A DNA stretch of 64,000 nucleotides from Chloracidobacterium sp. (GTDB taxonomy: Bacteria > Acidobacteriota > Blastocatellia > Pyrinomonadales > Pyrinomonadaceae), in assembly GCA_015075585.1 (NCBI GenBank), contig JABTUB010000001.1, forward strand, positions 1,226,501-1,290,500. Direction: 5' to 3'. Made by a program: the position numbers and the translations under genes. Position 1 is the first letter of the stretch. Each line of letters starts with the position of its first letter. This document shows positions 8,512-17,033 of the stretch, in pieces. The notes beneath the pieces are model-generated. The model did no database searches and was not told the DNA's origin. It saw nothing but the letters and a program-made list of their open reading frames with translations.

Positions 8512-8910
8512 ATGAGCAAATACATGACATTCGATTCGCAAGCCTTTGCCAACGCTGATCTTCTGATCGATGCACTTTCCGATCTTGGTTTTACCAATGT
8601 TACTCGCGGACAAGATCTTGTTCTCGAAGGCTGGGACAGACGCGATAAACGTACGGCCGACATCGTTATTCGCCGTTCGTGTGTGAAAGACAAGCGGCTT
8701 TTGGGTGACATTGGTTTCCAAAGAACGGCATCGGGATATGTCACCGTCATCGATGACATGGATCTCAACTACAAACTTGGACGTGACTGGATGACCAAAC
8801 TGCAAACAAGCTATCACGAAGCCGCCGCTCGAAAAATGGCTAAGAAACTCGGCGGCTCTCTCACCCGTGAGTTGATCGGCAAGACCGTTAAGATCCGAAT
8901 CAAGTTCTAG
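8512..8910 (+). CDS. DUF1257 (Ycf35-like) protein
   Basis: A 132-residue basic protein. The pattern LIDALSDLGF near the start, the GDIGFQR block, and the C-terminal TYHEAAARKMAKKLG-like helix (here QTSYHEAAARKMAKKLGG) are typical of DUF1257/Ycf35. Members are usually encoded right after a Ycf46-like ATPase and before a DUF2997 gene, exactly as here. The function is not established. The gene is 12 bases from the ATPase and 15 from the DUF2997 gene, so all should be made from one mRNA. An AAAAGGAGG ribosome binding site follows it for the next gene. Confidence 0.8.
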   Translation: MSKYMTFDSQAFANADLLIDALSDLGFTNVTRGQDLVLEGWDRRDKRTADIVIRRSCVKDKRLLGDIGFQRTASGYVTVIDDMDLNYKLGRDWMTKLQTSYHEAAARKMAKKLGGSLTRELIGKTVKIRIKF

Positions 8911-8925
8911 CCAAAAGGAGGCTCT

Positions 8926-9117
8926 ATGCCCGAAATCGAATTCACTATCGACACCGATACCGGAAAATGCGACACCGAGATAAAAGGTGTTAAAGGGCCG
9001 GCTTGCGAAAAGACTGCACAGCAGTTGAAACAGGTTCTTGGAAGTCCTTCAAAGGACACGAAAACCAAAGAGTATTACGTAAAACCGCAGCAGAGGCGGC
9101 GAATCGAGGCAAAATGA
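8926..9117 (+). CDS. DUF2997 family small protein
   Basis: A 63-residue protein with the DUF2997 pattern: an IEFTIDTDTG strand pair, a GVKGPAC block with one conserved Cys, then a helix ending in LG. A strong AAAAGGAGG site precedes the ATG. It appears to be a small beta-alpha-beta protein, probably a partner or substrate of the neighbouring radical SAM or ATPase protein. The stop overlaps the start of the next gene as ATGA, and that next protein begins with a second, diverged copy of the same domain. Confidence 0.8.
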   Translation: MPEIEFTIDTDTGKCDTEIKGVKGPACEKTAQQLKQVLGSPSKDTKTKEYYVKPQQRRRIEAK

Positions 9118-9773
9118 AGAATGCGGTCACATTTATCGTTGAACCCGACACCGGAAAGGTAACGGTCGAAGTCTCAGGTGTTTCAAATAGAACTGTCCGA
9201 CAACTTGAGACCGATATTGGAACCGGAAAGTCTGTTAACTGCGGACGACCTGTTCAAACGGCATTTACGAAGCCGTCTCCTGAATCATCTCGAGACGACG
9301 CATTTTCGATCTGGCTCTATGGTCTCTACCACAACTCCGTTGTGGACGGCCCCGGCAGGCGAAGCGTTATACGCGTGGCCGGATGCTCTCTGCGGTGCCC
9401 CGGCTGCTATGTTCCAGAAACGCACAATCGCGAGAACGGATCCCTTGTTCCGATATCGTCAATTGTCAAAGAGATCGTTGCCAATCGTTCACAACACGAC
9501 GGAGTGACAATTCTGGGTGGTGAACCGTTCGACCAAGCGGGGTCAGTTGCCGAACTTGTTTCACGGCTCAACAGACTCGGCTTACACATCACCGTTTATA
9601 CCGGCAACACCATTGACACTTTGATCAGCCGAAAAGACAAGAGCGTGGACTACATCCTCACTCATATCGATCTCCTGATCGACGGTCCGTTTATCCGGAA
9701 GCTGAAAGAAGAGGCAGGGGAATACAAAGGCTCGCGAAATCAACGTGTCATCTCACTTCGCCGAAATAGTTAG
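9114..9773 (+). CDS. DUF2997-like domain fused to NrdG-like radical SAM enzyme
   Basis: A 219-residue protein. Residues 1-40 repeat the DUF2997 pattern (FIVEPDTG..TVEVSGV), followed by a linker and, from ~residue 62, a radical SAM activase-like domain. The cluster motif is C-SLR-C-PG-C in VAGCSLRCPGCYVPETHN, and the SAM-binding GGEPFDQ element follows. It resembles the glycyl-radical activase family but no radical enzyme partner is encoded nearby. The ATG at 9114 lies in an ATGA overlap, which fixes this start. The stop overlaps the convergent AbiEii gene by 21 bases. Confidence 0.8.
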   Translation: MKNAVTFIVEPDTGKVTVEVSGVSNRTVRQLETDIGTGKSVNCGRPVQTAFTKPSPESSRDDAFSIWLYGLYHNSVVDGPGRRSVIRVAGCSLRCPGCYVPETHNRENGSLVPISSIVKEIVANRSQHDGVTILGGEPFDQAGSVAELVSRLNRLGLHITVYTGNTIDTLISRKDKSVDYILTHIDLLIDGPFIRKLKEEAGEYKGSRNQRVISLRRNS

Positions 9774-10664
9774 GATTCGTTCCAGAGATTCATACTGTTT
9801 CGTGAACTTTGCGGGATTACTGTCTTTCAGGTGCCGAAGATTTTGTAGCTTCCATTGAACGGCCGGGTATTTTTGGAAATCGTATTTATCCCATATTGGA
9901 TCCAAGCCATTTATACTCAAAAGAAACTCGTGATCCTCATTCGTCAATCTTTGGTGTATCGAGTCCACCAATTTCGCTCGAGTGTTTTCAAAGTCCTCGT
10001 AGGTAAACACCTCGCTGCTCATTCCAATGAAGTGATTTTCCAATGTGGCCTGCTGGTCCAGAAAGGTGGGTTGGATCACCTCATGTAATGGTCGATCGCT
10101 GGATATCAATGAAAGGAGGAATCCGGTTTTAACCTCATCAGAAAACCCTTCGCGTTCGAGTAAATACTTCACATCAAAGAGATCTCTTGGATGCTGCCGA
10201 TCAAGGGCAGCACATATCTTGCCGCCGTAAATTTGACCAAAGGGTGACACTTGGATTACACAAAAAGCTTCAAATTCTTCCTGAGCTTTTTCACACAATG
10301 TCATCTCAGTCGGTTCGGAAATCGTTCCCCTAGCAACCAAGTTGACCTCGATCTTTATTCCAAAACCGGATTTCGAGATGAGCAGTTTTCCGGCCTCGCT
10401 TCTGTCGGAAATTCTTACATTCTTGAGAACAGTTTCTATATTCCGTTTCACCCTTCCCAAAGCTGCCGTAATGTTCGACATTGTAGTAGCTCGATCTTCA
10501 ATCGGGACGTAGGTAAGATCGATGTCAACGGAAAGACGCGGCATATCCCTGATGAAAAGATTGATCGCGGTGCCACCGTGAAGTGCGAAACACTTTTCTT
10601 TGGCTACTTCCGGAAGCACGTTCAACAGCAGTGAGACCTGATTTCTATAGGTTGCTTTTTCCAC
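9753..10664 (-). CDS. abiEii: AbiEii/AbiGii-type nucleotidyltransferase toxin
   Basis: A 303-residue protein of the type IV AbiE toxin family. The nucleotidyltransferase signature is clear near the N-terminus: LHGGTAINLF followed by a D-I-D-L strand with the metal-binding aspartates. Family toxins transfer nucleotides to RNA targets such as tRNA acceptor ends, arresting growth after phage infection. The start lies inside the end of the antitoxin gene (20-base overlap), so the two are translationally coupled, antitoxin first. The length agrees with the family. Confidence 0.9.
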   Translation of the reverse strand: MEKATYRNQVSLLLNVLPEVAKEKCFALHGGTAINLFIRDMPRLSVDIDLTYVPIEDRATTMSNITAALGRVKRNIETVLKNVRISDRSEAGKLLISKSGFGIKIEVNLVARGTISEPTEMTLCEKAQEEFEAFCVIQVSPFGQIYGGKICAALDRQHPRDLFDVKYLLEREGFSDEVKTGFLLSLISSDRPLHEVIQPTFLDQQATLENHFIGMSSEVFTYEDFENTRAKLVDSIHQRLTNEDHEFLLSINGLDPIWDKYDFQKYPAVQWKLQNLRHLKDSNPAKFTKQYESLERILTISAK

Positions 10665-11427
10665 TTTCTTCGAATTCCTTCGGAACTGTTATCTGATATT
10701 TCTTCATAAATATCCCGTTTTTTACTATGCTGCGTTTTCCTCTGCCAAGATCAACGTTCTTGAGGTCCAAATATTCCACCCAGCCGTGTCCGCATTTTTC
10801 TGCCAAATATAGGAACAGGCGCTTTACCTTTATTGACCGACATTTCTCCAGCAATATCTGTACCTGATCCGGTCGCAGATTATTCAATCCTTCCATTAGT
10901 TCGTAACATTCCATTAGATCCTGTTTGTCAGGCGCGAGGTACAGGCATTCCATCAAGGCTCGGGCCGCGCCAGATACCTTTATTGAAAAGGTCCTGAAGT
11001 CGATGTCAGTCATGCCGACATCAGGAGGCAGGAATGAAGATGGATGGAAATCGATCTTGACACCCCAGTTATGTTCTCGGAACCATGTCGGCAATTTTTC
11101 GCCCTGGTTCCCAAACAGAGTGACTTTTTTGGAGTCCATTTCGAGATAGTGGGCTTTTCCGGCCAGAGATAATGCTGTTCGCCCCCCCGGATGCACCGTC
11201 AATCCGGTTTGCGCTTGCAGAGCGTATATAGCGCCTTCATAACCAACCTGATCACCGGCGCGTATCATCGCCCCGGTTCCTATCGAAACAAGCCAATTGC
11301 TTTGCCGATACTTCTTTTGAAGGTGGCCGCTATATCCTTGATCGGTAAGCCACTTAGCTTGAAATACAATTCCACTAGGCTGCGAAGTTAGTAGGCGGTG
11401 TATTTTGCTTGTATTTATGGCACTCAC
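10645..11427 (-). CDS. abiEi: AbiEi-type antitoxin/transcription repressor
   Basis: A protein of about 260 residues preceding AbiEii. The first ~90 residues form a winged-helix-like domain; the GGRTALSLAG block (residues ~105-115) is typical of AbiEi_4/AbiEi_3-type antitoxins. Family members bind inverted repeats in their own promoter and neutralise the toxin without direct contact. The longest reading begins with TTG at 11463; I prefer GTG at 11427, which has GGAAC just upstream. The promoter should lie in 11428-11624, shared with the divergent SNF2 gene. Confidence 0.8.
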   Translation of the reverse strand: MSAINTSKIHRLLTSQPSGIVFQAKWLTDQGYSGHLQKKYRQSNWLVSIGTGAMIRAGDQVGYEGAIYALQAQTGLTVHPGGRTALSLAGKAHYLEMDSKKVTLFGNQGEKLPTWFREHNWGVKIDFHPSSFLPPDVGMTDIDFRTFSIKVSGAARALMECLYLAPDKQDLMECYELMEGLNNLRPDQVQILLEKCRSIKVKRLFLYLAEKCGHGWVEYLDLKNVDLGRGKRSIVKNGIFMKKYQITVPKEFEESGKSNL

Positions 11428-11624
11428 AGTTCCAGTATTACAGATATAATGAACTATTAGCAATGATTAGTTTAGATTCAATGAAATAACCGCACCATAA
11501 GTACCATTAAACGAATGATATTAAACCGTTTTGATTGAGAATCGCCACTTGAAAATTGCAACTTCAGCAAAACTGGCTAAAATAAAGTATAAACAAGAAC
11601 TTAGGCCGCTCGAGAATAGTATTC

Positions 11625-14498
11625 ATGACATCCTTCCATTCAAAATATTATGCCCATGACATTACGAAACACGTGTCATCGGACAGCATTGAAAAGCTCG
11701 GCAATTCGCTTTTCAATGCCTCGGTGGATTTGAATCCCCATCAGTTGGATGCCGCACTTTTCGCGTTTCGTTCCCCTTTGTCAAGAGGTGCAATACTAGC
11801 TGACGAAGTAGGACTTGGAAAAACGATCGAGGCCGGGATTATCATCAGCCAGCTTTGGGCCGAACGGAAGCGGCGAATTCTGGTTATTTGTCCATCAACA
11901 TTGCGTAAACAATGGGCTCAGGAACTATCTGAAAAATTTTATATTTCGTCTGTCGTCTTTGATACTCGGGAGTTCAACGCACGCATCAAGATGGGAGTCG
12001 CTAACCCATTGGAGCCGCAAAATGAAATAGCAATTTGTTCTTACAATTTTGTGCAGGGCAAAGAACAGGAGTTCTTAAAAACACGGTGGGATCTTGTTGT
12101 AGTCGATGAAGCGCACCGACTTCGTAATGTTTACAAGAAAGGAAACAAGATTGCATCGGCGATCAAACGCGCCTTCGATGACCGACCAAAGGTATTACTA
12201 ACGGCTACGCCCCTTCAGAACAGCCTTCTTGAACTATATGGATTAGTCAGCTTTCTCGATGAACACATGTTCGGTGATGTTCAGGTGTTTCGCGAACGTT
12301 ATATGCGCGGGACGCTTCATCAGCGCGAGTTGGGCGAGCTTCGACAACGATTAAGACCCATTTGCCAGCGCACATTGCGGCGTCAGGTAGTTGAGTACGT
12401 AAGGTTCACAAATCGCATTCCGATCACACAGGATTTTACCCCTTCAGTTGAAGAGCAAAAATTGTACGATCAGGTTTCTGCCTATTTACAAAGGGAAAAA
12501 CTACACGCCTTGCCGGCAAGCCAGCGGCAACTAATGACGCTGATCCTCAGAAAGCTGCTTGCTTCTTCAACCTTCGCCATTGCGGGAACGCTTGATGCTT
12601 TAGCCCAGCGATTAAGGCAAGCGGGTAGTAAACCAGAACAAGTAGAACAAGCAATTGAGGACGATTTCGAATACTACGACGAGATCGCGGACGAATGGAA
12701 AGAGTCTGAGGAAGAGACGATCAGCGATGAGAAAGAAGCCGAGAAGCAAGATATTCTGGATGAACTTTCCGAAATTTCAGAGTACGGAAAACTCGCTTCA
12801 TCGATCCAGCAAAACGCAAAAGGTACCGCCCTTTTGATGGCGCTTCAAAAGGGGTTTGAAAAACTTGATGAGCTCGGTGCAAACCGAAAAGCAGTGATCT
12901 TCACCGAATCTCGACGAACTCAGGAGTACCTCGTCCGATTACTTAATGAAAGCGGCTATGCCGGAAAAGTCGCTTTGATGAATGGAAGCAACGCTGACAA
13001 AGGATCCGCGGAAATTTATAAAGCCTGGGTTGAACGGCACAAGGGCGAGCCTATCGTATCAGGAAGCAAGCCAATCGACATCCGAGCGGCCATTGTCGAA
13101 AACTTTCGGGAAGAAGCCGAAATACTTGTCGCTACTGAAGCTGCTGCCGAAGGCGTAAACCTGCAGTTTTGCTCGCTGGTCGTGAATTACGATCTACCGT
13201 GGAACCCGCAGCGAATCGAACAACGAATAGGCCGCTGTCATCGATACGGACAAAAACACGATGTCGTTGTTATCAACTTCCTCAATCGCGGTAATGCGGC
13301 GGATGAACGAGTGTTCGACCTGTTGTCCGAGAAGTTCCAGTTGTTTGACGGCGTTTTTGGATCGTCAGACGAGATTCTTGGAGCATTGGAATCCGGAGTT
13401 GATTTTGAAAAGCGCATAGCCGAGATATATCAGAATTGTCGAACGACTGAAGAGATCGAGGAAGGATTCAATCGTCTTCAAACCGAGCTGGAAGAGCAGA
13501 TCGTTTCAAGAATGTCTGATACGCGACGCGATCTCCTTGAGAATTTCGATCCTGAGGTTCACGAAAGGTTGCGGATGAGCCGTGAAGAGGGAGAGAAAGT
13601 TCTAAACCGGCTTGAAAAAATGTTCTGGAACCTGACCCGGATTGAGCTAAATAATTTGCTCAATAACGGAACCCATTTTGATGACCGGAACTACGAATTC
13701 ACGATCCCGGACTGTCAAATCGATGACGAGCACATTCCTGGCGGCAGATATCGGTTCCTGAAATATCTCGAAGGAGCGGAGCATGTTCATGGATACAGTC
13801 TCAACAATAAACTGGCTGAAAAGTTAGTACAGATTGCAAAGAACCGTGAATTGAAACCCTCCGAGATCGTTTTTGATTACTCCGGGTTAGGTGAAAAACT
13901 TGGCCTCGTTGACGAACAGGTCGGAAACTCGGGGTGGCTTTGTGCCGAACGTCTTAAGGTAGAAGCTCTCGAAGAGGAAGACCATATTCTATTTGCGATC
14001 CTGGATGACTCGGGGAATGAACTCCTTCCAGATTTTGCCGCGAAGTTGTTTCTGGTCGGAGGTGAAATCAAATCTGAGAGGACTGTTGACGAAGAAACTT
14101 CAAAAAGACTGTCGAACGTGATGGAACGTGCCAAAAACATTTCCGCACAAGAAATTGCGCAGAGAAACGCGAAGTACTTCGATGACGAGATGGAGAAGAT
14201 CGACCGTTGGGCCGACGACAGGAAATACGCTCTTGAAATGGAGCTTAAAGACCTTGACGCCCGGATCAAACAAGTGAAACGAGACGCAAAAGTCGAACCT
14301 GATCTACAGAGTAAACTTGAGCTTCACAAGCAGTTAAAGGAAGCGGAATCTGAACGGTCAAAAAAACGTCGTGAGCTTTACGAGGCCCAGGATGACATTG
14401 ACGAACAAAAAGATAACCTGATCTCGACTGTCGAGGCGAGACTTGAACAGAAGATAACGCACGAGCAACTCTTTTGTATCCGATGGAGCGTTGTTTAA
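11625..14498 (+). CDS. SNF2-family helicase of a restriction/defence cluster
   Basis: A 957-residue SF2 ATPase. DEVGLGKTIEA (about residue 59-69) is the Walker A motif, VVDEAHRLRN the DEAH box, TATPLQN motif III; RIGRCHRYGQ lies in the C-terminal helicase lobe. Residues ~800-940 are a long charged coiled coil. This is the SNF2-type helicase seen in defence islands, related to but not clearly the same as DISARM DrmD. It opens a same-strand group with a small protein, an SMC-like ATPase, a type III methyltransferase and Res, so it probably assists sensing or translocation on foreign DNA. Confidence 0.85.
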   Translation: MTSFHSKYYAHDITKHVSSDSIEKLGNSLFNASVDLNPHQLDAALFAFRSPLSRGAILADEVGLGKTIEAGIIISQLWAERKRRILVICPSTLRKQWAQELSEKFYISSVVFDTREFNARIKMGVANPLEPQNEIAICSYNFVQGKEQEFLKTRWDLVVVDEAHRLRNVYKKGNKIASAIKRAFDDRPKVLLTATPLQNSLLELYGLVSFLDEHMFGDVQVFRERYMRGTLHQRELGELRQRLRPICQRTLRRQVVEYVRFTNRIPITQDFTPSVEEQKLYDQVSAYLQREKLHALPASQRQLMTLILRKLLASSTFAIAGTLDALAQRLRQAGSKPEQVEQAIEDDFEYYDEIADEWKESEEETISDEKEAEKQDILDELSEISEYGKLASSIQQNAKGTALLMALQKGFEKLDELGANRKAVIFTESRRTQEYLVRLLNESGYAGKVALMNGSNADKGSAEIYKAWVERHKGEPIVSGSKPIDIRAAIVENFREEAEILVATEAAAEGVNLQFCSLVVNYDLPWNPQRIEQRIGRCHRYGQKHDVVVINFLNRGNAADERVFDLLSEKFQLFDGVFGSSDEILGALESGVDFEKRIAEIYQNCRTTEEIEEGFNRLQTELEEQIVSRMSDTRRDLLENFDPEVHERLRMSREEGEKVLNRLEKMFWNLTRIELNNLLNNGTHFDDRNYEFTIPDCQIDDEHIPGGRYRFLKYLEGAEHVHGYSLNNKLAEKLVQIAKNRELKPSEIVFDYSGLGEKLGLVDEQVGNSGWLCAERLKVEALEEEDHILFAILDDSGNELLPDFAAKLFLVGGEIKSERTVDEETSKRLSNVMERAKNISAQEIAQRNAKYFDDEMEKIDRWADDRKYALEMELKDLDARIKQVKRDAKVEPDLQSKLELHKQLKEAESERSKKRRELYEAQDDIDEQKDNLISTVEARLEQKITHEQLFCIRWSVV

Positions 14499-14516
14499 TA
14501 GCTAAGGAGAATTCAG

Positions 14517-14714
14517 ATGTGCGAAGAAGCCCAATCACCGGCTGAACAACTGGCAGATATTACACTTAAGCGACTAGTTGAAGCTGGTTTGGTTGCAGAT
14601 CGTCGTTTGGATTCAATTAAGACCAAGCTGCTTTCCGGAGATGCGAGAGAGCAAGATTGGCGAATTTGGATCCTTGGCTCCCGAGCGGAAAGCGAGGACC
14701 GGAAGGAAGACTGA
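14517..14714 (+). CDS. Small hypothetical protein between SNF2 and SMC-like genes
   Basis: A 65-residue acidic protein preceded by AAGGAGAATT, a good ribosome binding site, and ending directly before the ATG of the next gene. It shows no recognised domain, only two predicted helices (residues ~8-42). Its conserved spacing within the operon supports a real gene, perhaps a structural partner of one of the ATPases. Confidence 0.65.
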   Translation: MCEEAQSPAEQLADITLKRLVEAGLVADRRLDSIKTKLLSGDAREQDWRIWILGSRAESEDRKED

Positions 14715-17030
14715 ATGTACCGAAAAAGGATCAGGCGAATCGAACTTGAAAAGTTCCGCGGGGCTACAACGGCCACGTCGGTTGACTTCGATGTGTCGAA
14801 GCCGCTCGTCCTGATGTTCGGTGAAAATGGTTGTGGCAAGTCAACTATTTGCAATGCTCTGGATTTTGTTTGCAATCAATCATTTGGATCGCTTCAGTCG
14901 ATCAGTTCAACTGACCATACTCACGTGGTATCGATAGGTTCTGACCCTTCGGAGCTAAAGGTTCGGCTCTTTCGTGATGAATCGAGTTGGGAGGCAAGTC
15001 AAAAAGGGCGACGGGTTAATGTCAGTCCGATTGACGGTTATCCTTCAGTTAAGATTCTGAGAAGATCCGAATTACTCAAGCTAGTTGAAGCAGCTCCCTC
15101 CGAGCGGTTTGAATCGATAAGGTCCTTTATTGATTTTGAAAAGTATGAGGTCAGCGAGCAAAACCTCAGAAATGCTCTAAGGACATCAAAACAGTCGGTC
15201 GAACGGAACGCCGAACTCCACACACAGGCAGTTAACCTATTAGACGCCATATGGCGAGAGCATGAAGGTCTCGGCGAAACTGCGCGATCGTGGGCCGAAG
15301 ACATTCTTTCAAAGGATTTGGCGGATGTCAGAACATTGGTTTCTTTATTGAGCGCGGCAATAAAATCAATCGACACGTTCGAGTCTTGTAAAAATATTGC
15401 TGTAATAGCCAAGGAGAACGTCAACACAGCGCAGTCGAGTTTGGATGAGGTCACCAAGCAGGTTTCAGCTTTTGAAGCCGGCGGGACTTCCGGGCTTGCT
15501 CTAGTTGACATGCTTAATCGTGTCAAAGCTGTAATTGCCGAACCTTACAACGATAATGAGTGTCCTGCGTGTAAGTCACCATACGATCTAATTACTCTCC
15601 GAGGTGAAGTCAATGAGCGCATTCAAAATCTAAAGACTGCGGACGAGATCAATAAGTCCTTGACAACTGCAGAGGAAGCCCTAAGAAACAAACAGGCACT
15701 ATTTGATGAGTCGAAGCGGCAGATGCAACAGGCAATTCGATCTGTTGAAACTGCTCTCACAATTCCAGTCAAAGAGTCAATCGACCATGGAGAACTTTCG
15801 GAGGAAATTACCCTTGCCTTCGAATCGGTTGAAACGATCACGGAACAACAAGTGCATTCGCTCTCGGAAGGTCTCGCAACGCTAAAAGCACCGCTTCAAG
15901 AGAAATTAAATGAGCTAAATCGTGAGTTGAATCTTTTCGATTCCTTAAAGCCTGCCGTCGAACAGATCGAGCGAACAAAGGACGATTTAGAATCCGAAAA
16001 CGAAATGTGTAAGGGGCTGGACGCAGCTCTAAACATTGTCCTCAGATCGCGTCTTGAGTTCACCGGCGCAATACTCGATTCAGTTTCTGATCAGCTTAAA
16101 TGTTATTGGGATGCTATTCATCCTGAAGAAACAGCCAAACTTACAAAGCTTGCCTTAAGTGAAACGACAAAGGGGTCTCTAAATCAATTTGGTTCCTTTG
16201 GTGAGCATGAAGACATAACACCACAAGCCTATTTCAGCGAATCTCATCTTGATACGTTAGGTTTTTGTTACTGGATGGCGATCGCGAAATATTCATCCGG
16301 TGGAGATATGACCTTGGTTTTAGATGACGTCTTTACCTCGGTCGATAATCAACATGCGTCCAGAATAGTCGATTTACTCCTGAAAGAGGCGGATAGTTTC
16401 AACCAGATCATTGTCGCAACTCATCAGCGGCGGTGGCACGACCTATTCAGGTTTGGAGTGAAATCGCAGCAAAAGGCAACGGTTCTTGAACTCGACACTT
16501 GGGATCATTCCAAAGGAATTGTCGTTTATCCGAGCGTGATGGAGATAGATAAGCTGAAGTCATTGGTCACCACTGGGCCGTTTGATCGGCAAGCGATCAG
16601 TTCAAAAGCCGGAGTCTTGCTGGAGCAGGCATTCGATGAACTTACAAAGCAGTATAGGTCTAAGATGCCGCGTGCTCATCGCAGTGAATACACGTTGGCT
16701 AACTATTGGGACGGAACCACCAAACTTTCCAAAAAGCTAAAGGTAACAAGGCCTGATAGCGAAGGAAATCAGGAAGAAATACTTTTTGAAGAAATACATC
16801 AGAAACTTAAGCCTTTCATCGGAACGCGTAATCAGGTCGGAGCACATTTTAATCCTACCGCCGAAGAATTTACCGACAATGACATAAAAGGACTCGCAGG
16901 GCTTGCGGTCAAGTTCGTCGAAATGCTGTTGTGCTCGTCATGCAAAGGTTTTGCGAACAGAAAGAATAAGAACGATGGAGTATGGCAATGCGATTGCGGT
17001 ACAACTAAAATGCTGCCGTACGAAATATAA
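14715..17030 (+). CDS. SMC/RecN-like AAA ATPase with C-terminal zinc ribbon
   Basis: A 771-residue ABC/SMC-type ATPase. Walker A GENGCGKST lies at ~36-44; Walker B LVLDDVFTSVD near residue 534-544 has Asp where many ATPases have the catalytic Glu (DD rather than DE). Residues ~150-450 are coiled coil with a CPAC segment at its tip region, as in Rad50-like zinc hooks. The last 30 residues carry CSSC and CDCG, a zinc ribbon. It abuts the Mod gene by four bases. It probably recognises or loads on DNA and cooperates with the SNF2 helicase and the Mod/Res nuclease. Confidence 0.8.
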   Translation: MYRKRIRRIELEKFRGATTATSVDFDVSKPLVLMFGENGCGKSTICNALDFVCNQSFGSLQSISSTDHTHVVSIGSDPSELKVRLFRDESSWEASQKGRRVNVSPIDGYPSVKILRRSELLKLVEAAPSERFESIRSFIDFEKYEVSEQNLRNALRTSKQSVERNAELHTQAVNLLDAIWREHEGLGETARSWAEDILSKDLADVRTLVSLLSAAIKSIDTFESCKNIAVIAKENVNTAQSSLDEVTKQVSAFEAGGTSGLALVDMLNRVKAVIAEPYNDNECPACKSPYDLITLRGEVNERIQNLKTADEINKSLTTAEEALRNKQALFDESKRQMQQAIRSVETALTIPVKESIDHGELSEEITLAFESVETITEQQVHSLSEGLATLKAPLQEKLNELNRELNLFDSLKPAVEQIERTKDDLESENEMCKGLDAALNIVLRSRLEFTGAILDSVSDQLKCYWDAIHPEETAKLTKLALSETTKGSLNQFGSFGEHEDITPQAYFSESHLDTLGFCYWMAIAKYSSGGDMTLVLDDVFTSVDNQHASRIVDLLLKEADSFNQIIVATHQRRWHDLFRFGVKSQQKATVLELDTWDHSKGIVVYPSVMEIDKLKSLVTTGPFDRQAISSKAGVLLEQAFDELTKQYRSKMPRAHRSEYTLANYWDGTTKLSKKLKVTRPDSEGNQEEILFEEIHQKLKPFIGTRNQVGAHFNPTAEEFTDNDIKGLAGLAVKFVEMLLCSSCKGFANRKNKNDGVWQCDCGTTKMLPYEI

Positions 17031-17033
17031 GAA

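Noticed and set aside
11625..14498. DISARM class 1 system
   Set aside because: The SNF2 protein resembles DrmD, but no DrmA, DrmB or DrmC gene is seen nearby; the partners are Mod, Res and an SMC-like ATPase.
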